Below, piece by piece: positions 1-8,167 of a DNA stretch of 26,837 nucleotides. This stretch comes from Thermoplasmatota archaeon (GTDB lineage Archaea > Thermoplasmatota > E2 > DHVEG-1). Location: the NCBI GenBank assembly GCA_018334795.1, contig JAGXLH010000008.1:1-26837 (forward strand), given 5' to 3'. The notes under the pieces are model-generated. The model was not told the DNA's origin. It saw only the letters and a list, made by a program, of their open reading frames with translations, and ran no database searches. A program made the position numbers and the translations under genes. How positions within the stretch are numbered: the stretch's first letter is position 1; the number at the start of each line of letters is the position of its first letter.

Positions 1-1
1 G

Positions 2-2878
2 GGTAAGATTTATTTAACCTCTTGGAATGGAGATAGTTCATTATTAGATGATGTGTTTGATTTTTTTAACTTGTCAAAAGGCAATAATAAATTGATTTGT
101 TTAACTGATGAAGGAAGCTATGAATGGAGTCAGGATCTTGCTGCAGGTAGTTTTGCAAGTCCAGCTGTTTCAGAAGAACTTGACCTTGTCGTTGCTGGAT
201 GTGAAAAACTTAATGGTGATAGTCTTTATGCATTTAATTTAGATGGAACCAGTATGTGGACTGCTGATGTTGGGCCTATTGGTTCTGCTTCACCAGTTAT
301 TTATGAGGACACGGTGTATGTTGTTTCTAAGAAAACTGGGCAAAACCCAGTGACCGCTTACACGCAAGTAGTTGCAGTAGATTCCTCGTCTGGATCTATT
401 AAGTGGAATACGACCATTGGCGATATCGTTCCAGAATTATATACTAATGCAGCAGTTAGTAGTCCATCTGTTGCTGATGGATTTTTGTATGTAGCTTCCC
501 CCGATGGTTTATTGTATAAAATTGATGCTGATGACGGCTCGGTGATGAAGACCAATACTATTTGGACAAAAGGAGTGTCATCAACTATTTTGAGATCGTC
601 TCCTGCATATGCTGATGGTATGATTTACATTGGAATTCCTAATGGTTATTTGTATGCTATTAATGCAGATACATTAGAAAAATCATGGGATAAAAAAACT
701 GATTCATTAAGTCCGATTTTTTCCTCACCTGTAATTGTTGATGGTTTTGTGTATTACGTTGATGAATCACACTCATTGTATTGTCGAGGAAGACAGCAAA
801 TTAGTGTGAATGAACAGATCACTGGAGAAATGGTTTCAATGCCGATTACTCGGCCTGATGGTTGGTATTGGGAACGATTTGATGTGGTGGATGATACTAA
901 TACAGGAAATATTGATTATAGTATTTTAAATGAAGATTATAATGTGTTAATGGATGATGTTGAGGATAATTCGCTGTTAAATAGTGATTCAGTTATTGCT
1001 GAGGATACCATTCGGTTGAAAGCTGATTTTCATGCTAATGCCAAAGAGGAAGTTACTCTAGATTCATGGAAGGTTTCTTTTACAGGAGAAGATCCTAGCG
1101 ATGGTGAAACCGTATTTCAGAATTTTGAAAAAAATCTTTCTTATCCTCCAGTTTTCTCTATTGAAGTTGAAGATGAAGAAGATGGATTAATTAATACGTC
1201 TGCACGGTTTAAACTTGAATATTCAAATGAAACAAGTGGAACCTTTGTAACTAACTGGTTACCAGCTAATTGTAGTGGTGAAAATGAAAGTACTGATGAG
1301 GAAATAATTACGGTGAATATGAGCTACATTGATATTATCGATGAAATTGATTTATATCACCGGATAAGGTTTTCAATAAATGATACAAAGGGGTATACGG
1401 CATATTCAGATTGGTATTTTATTGAAGGAAAACCAGATGAACAACCCCCAGTTTTTAATATGGATTCATTCACTCCAGATCCACCGTATATTTCAACGAT
1501 GACTCCAACTTGTACTATTCAGGCAGTTGATGTGGGAAGCAATGGAAATACCACTGGAATCAATGTGTATTCGGCTGAATATCGATTTAGATATACGGAT
1601 GATGGGACAACAAAAACACAGACAGAAAACGCAATTTGTACGGGAAACAATGGAACCACTACTACGGTAACACTCACTGCTGATGTTTCTACATCAGATG
1701 TGCGTGAAGAGATTACTACTTTTGAATCCATTCAGTTCTCTATTGAAGATATGAATGGTAATAGTAATGAAACGGAATGGATTGATTTATTCTTTGATGA
1801 TACACCACCGTCTTCAAGTATCAGCAATGCTGCTGATATTTCTGAGTTTAGTACTGCTGATTTTATTTTAATTAATGCAAGTGCAACGGATTCTGAAACG
1901 ACTGGTGAATATGCAAGTGGTGTGAAAGAAATAAAATTGTATTATCGAAAGGATGGCACTACAACGTGGACTAAATTTGAACCCTCTTGTTCAGATAAAA
2001 AATGTTCTTGGGAATTTACTATTGGAAGTACTGATGGTGGAGAATATGAACTTTGCACACAAGCCATTGATAATGCTTCTAATCAGGAAGAGTTTCCAGA
2101 TGAAGGAGATGTGTTTGTCACCTATGATCCAAATAATCCATCTGTTTCTTTTACTGATGAAGTTATTGAAATAACTGATGATAGCATGCTTCCTTCGTTT
2201 GATCAGGTTACTTTTGAGGATGATTATAAACTTGGAAGTATATATTATCGATTAAATTCAGAATCACCTGATAATTGGACGTTAATAACCACGACGACTG
2301 CGAATCAGATCACTCCAACCTGGACGTTGACTAATACACAATGGAATAATATGATTGAAGATGAAATCTCTTATGTATTTTTCAAAGTAAGTGATGCGTT
2401 GGGTAATACGTTTGTTATTGATTCAACAGCTGATGCTTTACGGGTAATGAAAAACGTTGAGAATGTAAGTGAATTTGTTTTAGATGTTGATGATTTCAGT
2501 TCATGGCAATGGGACAATACATACAAAATACGGGTGAATACGCAAAATCAAAGTATTTTAGAGATGACGCTTTATTATCGGTTCGCTGGTGAATCTGAAA
2601 ACACAACGAAAAATTGGACGAAATATGAAGAACGTGTGAATACCTCTTCATTTGAATGGGATTTCACTGCTGATGAGGGTGAAGGATATTATCAGTTTTA
2701 TGTAGAAATAACCACCGCTGCTGGTGTTATTAAAGAAACAAATGTTGAAACACTGTATGTTACATTGTTTCCGATCATGGAACTCATAGTGTCATTAGTT
2801 GTCACCATGGTGTTATTTGCAGTTTCCGGATTGGTCATTAAAAAGTATCGTGTTCGTCAAAAGAAACAATCGTTCTAA
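2..2878 (+). CDS. Large surface protein: PQQ-type beta-propeller plus Ig-like domains, C-terminal membrane anchor (5' partial)
   Basis: The frame is open from base 2, and the first codons (GKIYLTSWNGD) already read like a propeller blade, so the true start lies before the window; the GTG at 53 is only the first start-like codon. Counting from that GTG, residues 1-250 hold PQQ/WD-like blades (repeated SSPxxxDGxxY and GxLYAIxADT patterns). A linker domain around 255-345 contains RPDGWYWERFDVVDD. From about 364 there are roughly five Ig/fibronectin-like domains, several opening with PP after an acidic turn. Residues about 906-930 form one hydrophobic helix followed by a basic tail (KKYRVRQKK), typical of an outward-facing protein anchored at its C-terminus. 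Asn-X-Ser/Thr sequons are very frequent, so heavy N-glycosylation is likely. The role is probably adhesion, cell-surface structure or substrate binding; no catalytic motif is visible. Confidence 0.8.
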   Translation, partial: GKIYLTSWNGDSSLLDDVFDFFNLSKGNNKLICLTDEGSYEWSQDLAAGSFASPAVSEELDLVVAGCEKLNGDSLYAFNLDGTSMWTADVGPIGSASPVIYEDTVYVVSKKTGQNPVTAYTQVVAVDSSSGSIKWNTTIGDIVPELYTNAAVSSPSVADGFLYVASPDGLLYKIDADDGSVMKTNTIWTKGVSSTILRSSPAYADGMIYIGIPNGYLYAINADTLEKSWDKKTDSLSPIFSSPVIVDGFVYYVDESHSLYCRGRQQISVNEQITGEMVSMPITRPDGWYWERFDVVDDTNTGNIDYSILNEDYNVLMDDVEDNSLLNSDSVIAEDTIRLKADFHANAKEEVTLDSWKVSFTGEDPSDGETVFQNFEKNLSYPPVFSIEVEDEEDGLINTSARFKLEYSNETSGTFVTNWLPANCSGENESTDEEIITVNMSYIDIIDEIDLYHRIRFSINDTKGYTAYSDWYFIEGKPDEQPPVFNMDSFTPDPPYISTMTPTCTIQAVDVGSNGNTTGINVYSAEYRFRYTDDGTTKTQTENAICTGNNGTTTTVTLTADVSTSDVREEITTFESIQFSIEDMNGNSNETEWIDLFFDDTPPSSSISNAADISEFSTADFILINASATDSETTGEYASGVKEIKLYYRKDGTTTWTKFEPSCSDKKCSWEFTIGSTDGGEYELCTQAIDNASNQEEFPDEGDVFVTYDPNNPSVSFTDEVIEITDDSMLPSFDQVTFEDDYKLGSIYYRLNSESPDNWTLITTTTANQITPTWTLTNTQWNNMIEDEISYVFFKVSDALGNTFVIDSTADALRVMKNVENVSEFVLDVDDFSSWQWDNTYKIRVNTQNQSILEMTLYYRFAGESENTTKNWTKYEERVNTSSFEWDFTADEGEGYYQFYVEITTAAGVIKETNVETLYVTLFPIMELIVSLVVTMVLFAVSGLVIKKYRVRQKKQSF

Positions 2879-2922
2879 TCTCATTTTTTACATTAAAGGA
2901 TGAAGTTTAGGTAATTATTTTT

Positions 2923-3888
2923 TTAATCTCGTGGATAATGTGAAAATAGAAGTGATCTGAGTTCATCGATTCCATCATTTGTTATACAGGATACGCTTAA
3001 TTCCTGTTCATCTGCATCATATAAATCATTTTTTGTTTTCACAATGATGAATTCCGCATTAGTAAATTGTTGTTTTAATCTTGATAATAATTGTTGTTGT
3101 TGAATCAAAGTATAACCGCAACTTTCAGAAGGATCAAGTAAATAGATGACGATGTCTGCTAGATTAGACAATGCAATGATTGCCACCTGTTCAATCTCAT
3201 TTCGTTCTTCATCTGGTTGTTCAAGTAATCCTGGTGTATCAATGATCTGGAATTGTTCGGTAAAAAAATCAGTGCGTTGCTTCATATGTCCAACCTGAAT
3301 AGTTTTGGTAGTAAATGGATACTGGGCAATATGTGGTTTTGCTCTGGATAAACAGGATAATAAAGAGGATTTTCCTACATTAGGATATCCTGCGATAACA
3401 ATAGTTGGAATATCCTGAATATCCGGAAGTTTTACAATGAAATCACGAGCATCTCTGAGCACTTGAAAATCAGCATTGATTTGTTTTATAATACTTGTAC
3501 ATCTTCCATGAATCTCTCGTTGTTTCTTATGAATGAATTGCAAATCCGTAGATCGACGTAATGTTTTTGTTTGAGACGTTGCGATATTATCAATGGTATC
3601 TTTTGCCCATTGAATGGCACCTAGTGAATGTCGTAATGAATCTAGATTAAGGGAATTGTGGATGAGTTCTTGATAGAATTGAGGAAGTTGATCAAGTGAG
3701 GGAAACTGTTTGATATATGATTCAAGTACTGAGCTGAGGGTGTCTGTGAATGATTCTGTTCGTGCGATATATGTTTTTTTCTTTCTGAAATATTTTTTTG
3801 GGTCCTGTATCGTTTTTTTCCGAGCTCGGGCAAAGGCACGATCGATGAGTTCTTGACTCGTTGCGATGGGAGGTATTGTTTTATACAT
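2923..3888 (-). CDS. NOG1-like GTPase (OBG/NOG family)
   Basis: A 321-residue P-loop GTPase. Residues 1-155 are a charged helical region like the NOG1 N-terminal bundle. The G domain follows: G1 GYPNVGKSS at 167-175, G2 PFTT at 191-194, G3 DTPG at 217-220, G4 TKND at 285-288 and a G5-like VSC near 299-301. GYPNVGKSS with PFTTK is the NOG1/OBG signature; NOG1 proteins act in large ribosomal subunit assembly, so the same role is inferred here. G4 has Thr in place of the usual Asn (NKxD), a change in the guanine-recognition loop that other GTPases tolerate. The ATG start has no clear Shine-Dalgarno site. The gene converges with the surface-protein gene across a 44-nt T-rich gap. Confidence 0.85.
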   Translation of the reverse strand: MYKTIPPIATSQELIDRAFARARKKTIQDPKKYFRKKKTYIARTESFTDTLSSVLESYIKQFPSLDQLPQFYQELIHNSLNLDSLRHSLGAIQWAKDTIDNIATSQTKTLRRSTDLQFIHKKQREIHGRCTSIIKQINADFQVLRDARDFIVKLPDIQDIPTIVIAGYPNVGKSSLLSCLSRAKPHIAQYPFTTKTIQVGHMKQRTDFFTEQFQIIDTPGLLEQPDEERNEIEQVAIIALSNLADIVIYLLDPSESCGYTLIQQQQLLSRLKQQFTNAEFIIVKTKNDLYDADEQELSVSCITNDGIDELRSLLFSHYPRD

Positions 3889-3972
3889 AATCTATAATCC
3901 GTTCCATTCATGTAGCATTCACTAGATTAACGTATTGGTCCAAAAAGATGAGTGGATTACTCTAGTTTTTAC

Positions 3973-4134
3973 TTATTTTTTTGCTTTTTTAGATGATAAG
4001 AACCCCTGGAAAAAATATACTACTATTGAAAATATTACAAATGAAATGAAGAAGATTACAATATAGAGTTCTGGTGAAAATTCTGATTTTTGCGCAATAC
4101 GTATGTGCATATGAAAAACTTTATTTTTTAACAT
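3973..4134 (-). CDS. Possible small single-span membrane protein (53 aa)
   Basis: A short frame reading MLKNKVFHMHIRIAQ, then a charged stretch, then one hydrophobic helix (ELYIVIFFISFVIFSIVVYFF, shown only as a description of residues 27-47) and a basic tail SSKKAKK. The charge pattern suits a single-pass membrane peptide. The frame stays open further upstream to 4221, but that part lies antisense to the start of the UPF0282 gene, so the ATG at 4134 is preferred. I see no ribosome binding site. Hydrophobic helices arise easily in T-rich frames, so this may be chance. It lies 84 nt upstream of the NOG1-like gene on the same strand. Confidence 0.4.
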   Translation of the reverse strand: MLKNKVFHMHIRIAQKSEFSPELYIVIFFISFVIFSIVVYFFQGFLSSKKAKK

Positions 4135-4168
4135 ATCATGGTCATCAAAATAACTGAGGTAAGATATG

Positions 4169-5017
4169 ATGGAAGTTATCCCGTTGGCATCTGATTCACT
4201 TGGCGTTCGGTCTATGGCCACATTTGTTCAAACACAAGATATTACGATTACCATTGATCCTTCAGCTGCGTTAGGTCCAAAACGCTACCGGCTGCCACCG
4301 ACTCAAAAAGAATTAAATACCCTTAAAAGAGTAAAAAAAATTATTCATACCTATGCGTTAAAAAGTGATATCCTTACGATTTCTCATTATCATTATGATC
4401 ATTTTGATCCAAATGAAACTTTTTATGCTGGTAAGAAAGTATTTACAAAAAACATAAACGATCTTATTAATAAATCTCAACAAAAACGTGGATCTGATTT
4501 TCAAAAACAAATCCAAGATATTTGTGAATTAACGTCTGCTGATGAATCAGTTCATTCTTTCGGATCAACTTATCTATCATTTTCACCACCATTTTTTCAT
4601 GGACCTGAAAACGTTCGATTAGGATATGTGATCATGACTACTATTAAGGATGATTCAAAAACAATAGTTCATGCTTCAGATGTACAAGGACCAGTGACAA
4701 AGGAAGCAGCAGAGTACATTATCAAACAGAAACCTGATTTATTAATTATGGATGGTCCACCAACCTTATTTCTTGGCTGGCGATTTAGCACACAAAATGT
4801 AACTGATGCTGCTGAAAATCTTATGCAAATCATATCGAAAACAAATTGTGAGGTACTTCTTGATCATCATTTACTTCGCGATTTGAACTATAAAAAACGT
4901 TTCTCTGAACCATATGAAAAGTATGATGAGAACATTTACACCTTCGCTGAGTATTTAGGAAAGGAAAATAATACGTTAGAAGCTCATCGAAAAAGTATCT
5001 GGGAAAAAGATAAATAA
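4169..5017 (+). CDS. UPF0282 family metallo-beta-lactamase-fold hydrolase
   Basis: The start MEVIPLASDSLGVRSMA is the conserved opening of the archaeal UPF0282 family. Counting from the alternative ATG at 4166, the metallo-beta-lactamase metal motif HYHYDH is at 74-79; later candidate ligands are the His of FHGPE (145), the Asp of SDVQGP (172) and the DHH at 233-235. The family is archaeal and its substrate is not established. GAGGT at 4156-4160 is a strong Shine-Dalgarno site, 8 nt before the ATG at 4169 and 5 nt before the in-frame ATG at 4166; spacing and family starts favour 4169. The protein is 282 residues and looks complete. It is transcribed alone and converges with the acylphosphatase gene with a 12-nt gap. 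Confidence 0.87.
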   Translation: MEVIPLASDSLGVRSMATFVQTQDITITIDPSAALGPKRYRLPPTQKELNTLKRVKKIIHTYALKSDILTISHYHYDHFDPNETFYAGKKVFTKNINDLINKSQQKRGSDFQKQIQDICELTSADESVHSFGSTYLSFSPPFFHGPENVRLGYVIMTTIKDDSKTIVHASDVQGPVTKEAAEYIIKQKPDLLIMDGPPTLFLGWRFSTQNVTDAAENLMQIISKTNCEVLLDHHLLRDLNYKKRFSEPYEKYDENIYTFAEYLGKENNTLEAHRKSIWEKDK

Positions 5018-5029
5018 AAAAATATGGTT

Positions 5030-5308
5030 TTAATGTTTGATTTTAAAATCAGGGCATCCAACAGGTGTTGACATTTCTTGTACTTTTACATTTTTTACAT
5101 TGGATAATGGTGAGCCACGATGGCACCATTCAACCATGGCATCAACGGCTTTACGTTCACCTTCAAATAATGCTTCTACTCGTCCATCGCTCATGTTTCT
5201 TACCCATCCATGGACTCCCTGTTTTTTTGCTTCTTCTTTAGTATTTGCACGAAACCAAACGCCTTGTACGTTCCCGCGAATGTACACATGAACTGTTTTT
5301 TTACTCAT
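5030..5308 (-). CDS. acyP: Acylphosphatase
   Basis: A 92-residue acylphosphatase, the usual family size of 90-100. The signature GNVQGVWFR carries the phosphate-binding Arg (residue 20 from this start), and GWVRN carries the catalytic Asn (residue 38). The enzyme hydrolyses acyl phosphates such as carbamoyl or 1,3-bisphosphoglycerate phosphoanhydrides in the cytosol. An in-frame ATG at 5329 would add seven residues (MCKEGKR); 5308 is preferred because MSKKTVHVYIRG matches the family start and GGAAAAAGG lies just upstream. The gene sits directly downstream of asnS on the same strand (stop 5341), so it is probably co-transcribed. A T-run follows its stop at about 5016-5024 read on the minus strand. 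Confidence 0.92.
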   Translation of the reverse strand: MSKKTVHVYIRGNVQGVWFRANTKEEAKKQGVHGWVRNMSDGRVEALFEGERKAVDAMVEWCHRGSPLSNVKNVKVQEMSTPVGCPDFKIKH

Positions 5309-5340
5309 CCTTTTTCCTTCTTTACACATATCTAATTTTT

Positions 5341-6651
5341 TTATGGTTGAAATCGGTTCATTGTTCTTGGAAATGGAATCGCATCTTTGATATTATCCAG
5401 ATTACAAATCCAAGCAACGACTCGTTCTACACCTAATCCATAACCTGAATGAGGAACTGATCCATATCTTCTTAGATCAAAATACCATTCGTAATTCTCT
5501 TCATCTTCTCCTGTTTCTCGTAATCGTTTTTTCATATAGTCAATATCTTCACTTCGTTGCGATCCACCAATGATTTCACCATATCCACTTGGTGCTATCA
5601 TATCAAAGCATAATGCTGTCTTTGGTTTTTTTGGATCTTCTGGTTTGTAAAACGCCATGATTTCTAACGGATAATTTGTTACTACAACCGGTGTTTCAAA
5701 GTATTCCATTAATTTATTTTCCTCGATGGTCCGAAGATCTTTACCCCAGGGAACCTTCATGTTTGCGTTCTCTTTTAAAATTGATAATGCTTTATCGTAA
5801 GTAATCGTAGGAAATTCAGATTCAGCGATATGTTTTAGTTTTTCAACATCTTGGTCTAAAACCTGTAATTCCGGTGAATTTTTTTCTACTACTTGTTTAA
5901 GGATAAATTGAACTTCTTTTTTTGCAATTTCAGTTAATTTTGGTAGTTTTACCCATGCTGCTTCCATTTCAGCCATCCAAAATTCTGAAAGATGCCGGGA
6001 GGTTTTTGATTTTTCAGCTCGAAATGTTGGTCCCATATTATACACTTTTTCAAGTGAAAAAACCGCTGCTTCAGCATATAGTTGCCATGATTGGGAAAGA
6101 TATGTTTTGTTATCGTAATATTTCACTTCAAATAATGTTGCTCCGCCTTCACATTGATTTGGTTGAAGCACTGGTGCATCAAATTCAATATAATCATGAT
6201 CTCTAAAGAATTGATGTATTGCGCCAACAATGGTTGACCTAATTTTTAAAACAGCATTCAATTTTTGAGAGCGTAACCAAAGATGGCGTTGGTCAAGTAA
6301 GAATTCAGGGCTTTGATCTTCTACGATAGGGAATGGTTCAGCTGATTGTAACACCTGAAAGGTATCTACTCGTAGTTCATAACCACCTGGTGCTCGTTTA
6401 TCCTCAGCAATGGTTCCTTTTACGATAATGGATGATTCAATTAGTGTTTTCTTTGCTTCTTCAAACATTTCATCTGAAAGATTGTCTCGTTTTACTGTTG
6501 CTTGTAGAATTCCTGTTGCATCTCTAAGATTGATGAACACGATATTTCCACTACTCCTTGTTCGATAAATCCATCCGCGGACTGAAATATGTTTATCAGT
6601 ATAGTTTCCAGATAGAATTTCATTGATTGCTACGAATTTTGTTTCACTCAT
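5341..6651 (-). CDS. asnS: Asparaginyl-tRNA synthetase (class IIb)
   Basis: A 436-residue class II aminoacyl-tRNA synthetase that attaches Asn to tRNA-Asn. Numbering from an in-frame TTG three codons upstream, the N-terminal OB-fold anticodon domain covers about 20-105 (ISVRGWIYRTRSSGN, FINLRDATG), motif 2 is FRAEKSKTSRHLSEFW at 213-228, and motif 3 is GLGVERVVAWI at 408-418. EFWMAEME after motif 2 resembles AsnRS rather than AspRS. The TTG at 6660 is less likely than the ATG at 6651, which has AAAAAAGGTTGA just upstream. A TATA-like element lies about 60 nt upstream. A direct AsnRS implies that Asn-tRNA need not be made by amidation. Confidence 0.93.
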   Translation of the reverse strand: MSETKFVAINEILSGNYTDKHISVRGWIYRTRSSGNIVFINLRDATGILQATVKRDNLSDEMFEEAKKTLIESSIIVKGTIAEDKRAPGGYELRVDTFQVLQSAEPFPIVEDQSPEFLLDQRHLWLRSQKLNAVLKIRSTIVGAIHQFFRDHDYIEFDAPVLQPNQCEGGATLFEVKYYDNKTYLSQSWQLYAEAAVFSLEKVYNMGPTFRAEKSKTSRHLSEFWMAEMEAAWVKLPKLTEIAKKEVQFILKQVVEKNSPELQVLDQDVEKLKHIAESEFPTITYDKALSILKENANMKVPWGKDLRTIEENKLMEYFETPVVVTNYPLEIMAFYKPEDPKKPKTALCFDMIAPSGYGEIIGGSQRSEDIDYMKKRLRETGEDEENYEWYFDLRRYGSVPHSGYGLGVERVVAWICNLDNIKDAIPFPRTMNRFQP

Positions 6652-6705
6652 AATAGTCAACCTTTTTTAGATGTAAACTGTCTTTATTTTGTATTTGGAA
6701 TAGAG

Positions 6706-6720
6706 TTATATTATAAAAAA
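6706..6720 (-). promoter_or_regulatory. TATA-like element of asnS
   Basis: On the minus strand this reads TTTTTTATAATATAA, about 60 nt upstream of the asnS ATG. A start site about 25 nt downstream would leave a leader of roughly 35 nt that contains the AAGGTTG ribosome-binding sequence. The placement is an inference from the archaeal consensus. Confidence 0.4.
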
Positions 6721-6749
6721 TACCAGGCTAAAATATGATTTAGGGTTTT

Positions 6750-8009
6750 CTAAGAAAATAAAAGTTTTTCTGCATTTTCTGATACTGTTTTCCGATATTT
6801 TTCATCGGTGATAATCATTACTTCCCAATCAGGTATAGATCGCATTCTTATGGCTTTAGCAACCGGTGTATATTCATTGAGTGTTTTACTGATATCTCCA
6901 TCAATGATAGGGATATCCGTTTGTTGAATTCGTGGTTCTGCTTGGTGAAGATCAGGAGATGGGATATCTATGATAATGTGGCCTTTGGGAAGGTGAAGTT
7001 TTTCTTCAAATAATTTTTCTTTTTCCCGGCGAAGATTATTTTGTTCAAGACGGGAAATTTGTTCTTTTTGATCTTTGGAGAGTTGTTGAGATGAACGCAC
7101 AAATGCTTGTTTGAATAATTGCCGGTATTTAAGACGAGTGATCAGTGAATGTTGAAATGACTCTTGTTTTTTAAGATGCATAACCAGTTCAGCATCAGTC
7201 ATTGAAAAAAAATTGAATGGATGAAGTGAAGGAAGCATTTCAAGTGCCCTGGAAAGCATCAGTTCAGCTATTCTTACGGTTTTATGGTAGTATACCGAAG
7301 AATACATGAGTGCTCGTGCCATCAAAATATTTTCTACAACGCCTACGCCTTTTCTGTTCAAGGCGAGTTGATCTTGATGGATGCGAACTGTTTGAACGAA
7401 TCGTTGTGTATCAATCATTCCATAAGCAACACCAGTATAATATGCATCTCTTAACAAATAATCGAGTTGATCAACGTCAATAACACTGTTTAATATTTGT
7501 GTGAGATATGGTTTATTTTTGATATTGCCTTTGATCATATCAGATATCGTTTGCGTATCAATATGATGATTTTCAAGGATATCAGCAACGGTTTGGGTAT
7601 GTTGAGCGAACTGTTTTTCGTCATCTTGAAAAATGCTGTATTGGCCGGTTATAAGTTTTTGTGTGAGATCGACATGATCAACATCTAATGAATTTCGAAG
7701 AATTGATTCAAGGGTATGGGAAAAAGGTCCATGTCCAATGTCATGAAGTAATGCAGCGCATTTCGCTATTTTTTTTTCTTCGTCTGAAAGATGTATTGAC
7801 TCAGCGATTTGAGATGCCATGTGAAATGTGCCAAAGGAATGTTCCACTCTTGTATGATGAGCTCCAGGGAAAACAAGATGAGCTAATCCAAGTTGTTTAA
7901 TACTGCTTAATCGTTGAAGTTCAGGGGAATTTAAAAGTTTTAAAAAAATACCGTCAAATCTGATGTTACCATGAATGGAATCTCTGATGATTTTAAATGA
8001 ATCTGTCAT
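6750..8009 (-). CDS. SAMHD1-like HD-domain phosphohydrolase (COG1078 type)
   Basis: A 419-residue HD-superfamily protein. It opens with IIRDSIHGNIRFD, typical of the SAMHD1/YdhJ group. Metal ligands are visible as HTRVEH (52-57), HDIGHGPFSH (89-98) and the distal Asp within VIDVDQLDYLLRDAYYTG (177-194). Residues about 310-345 are rich in Lys, Glu and Gln and probably helical. Family members are dNTP triphosphohydrolases or related nucleotide phosphohydrolases; the substrate here is not established. AAGGAAAGGTG lies 12-22 nt before the ATG. The gene has no same-strand partner closer than asnS, about 90 nt downstream. Confidence 0.87.
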   Translation of the reverse strand: MTDSFKIIRDSIHGNIRFDGIFLKLLNSPELQRLSSIKQLGLAHLVFPGAHHTRVEHSFGTFHMASQIAESIHLSDEEKKIAKCAALLHDIGHGPFSHTLESILRNSLDVDHVDLTQKLITGQYSIFQDDEKQFAQHTQTVADILENHHIDTQTISDMIKGNIKNKPYLTQILNSVIDVDQLDYLLRDAYYTGVAYGMIDTQRFVQTVRIHQDQLALNRKGVGVVENILMARALMYSSVYYHKTVRIAELMLSRALEMLPSLHPFNFFSMTDAELVMHLKKQESFQHSLITRLKYRQLFKQAFVRSSQQLSKDQKEQISRLEQNNLRREKEKLFEEKLHLPKGHIIIDIPSPDLHQAEPRIQQTDIPIIDGDISKTLNEYTPVAKAIRMRSIPDWEVMIITDEKYRKTVSENAEKLLFS

Positions 8010-8167
8010 AGTGTATAGTACACCTTTCCTTCACGTTTTTTTAAATTACTAGAATTGATAATGATGCGAAGACAGATGCTTATCTTCAATCCGTATTATA
8101 TAGATTGGGAATCAAAGATCATAATGAATCTGAAAGATAAGAAAGAAAATAAAAAGAAATTGTTTTT

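Noticed and set aside
4135..4221. Longer 82-residue version of the small minus-strand membrane frame
   Set aside because: The added N-terminus is antisense to the well-supported start and Shine-Dalgarno site of the UPF0282 gene.
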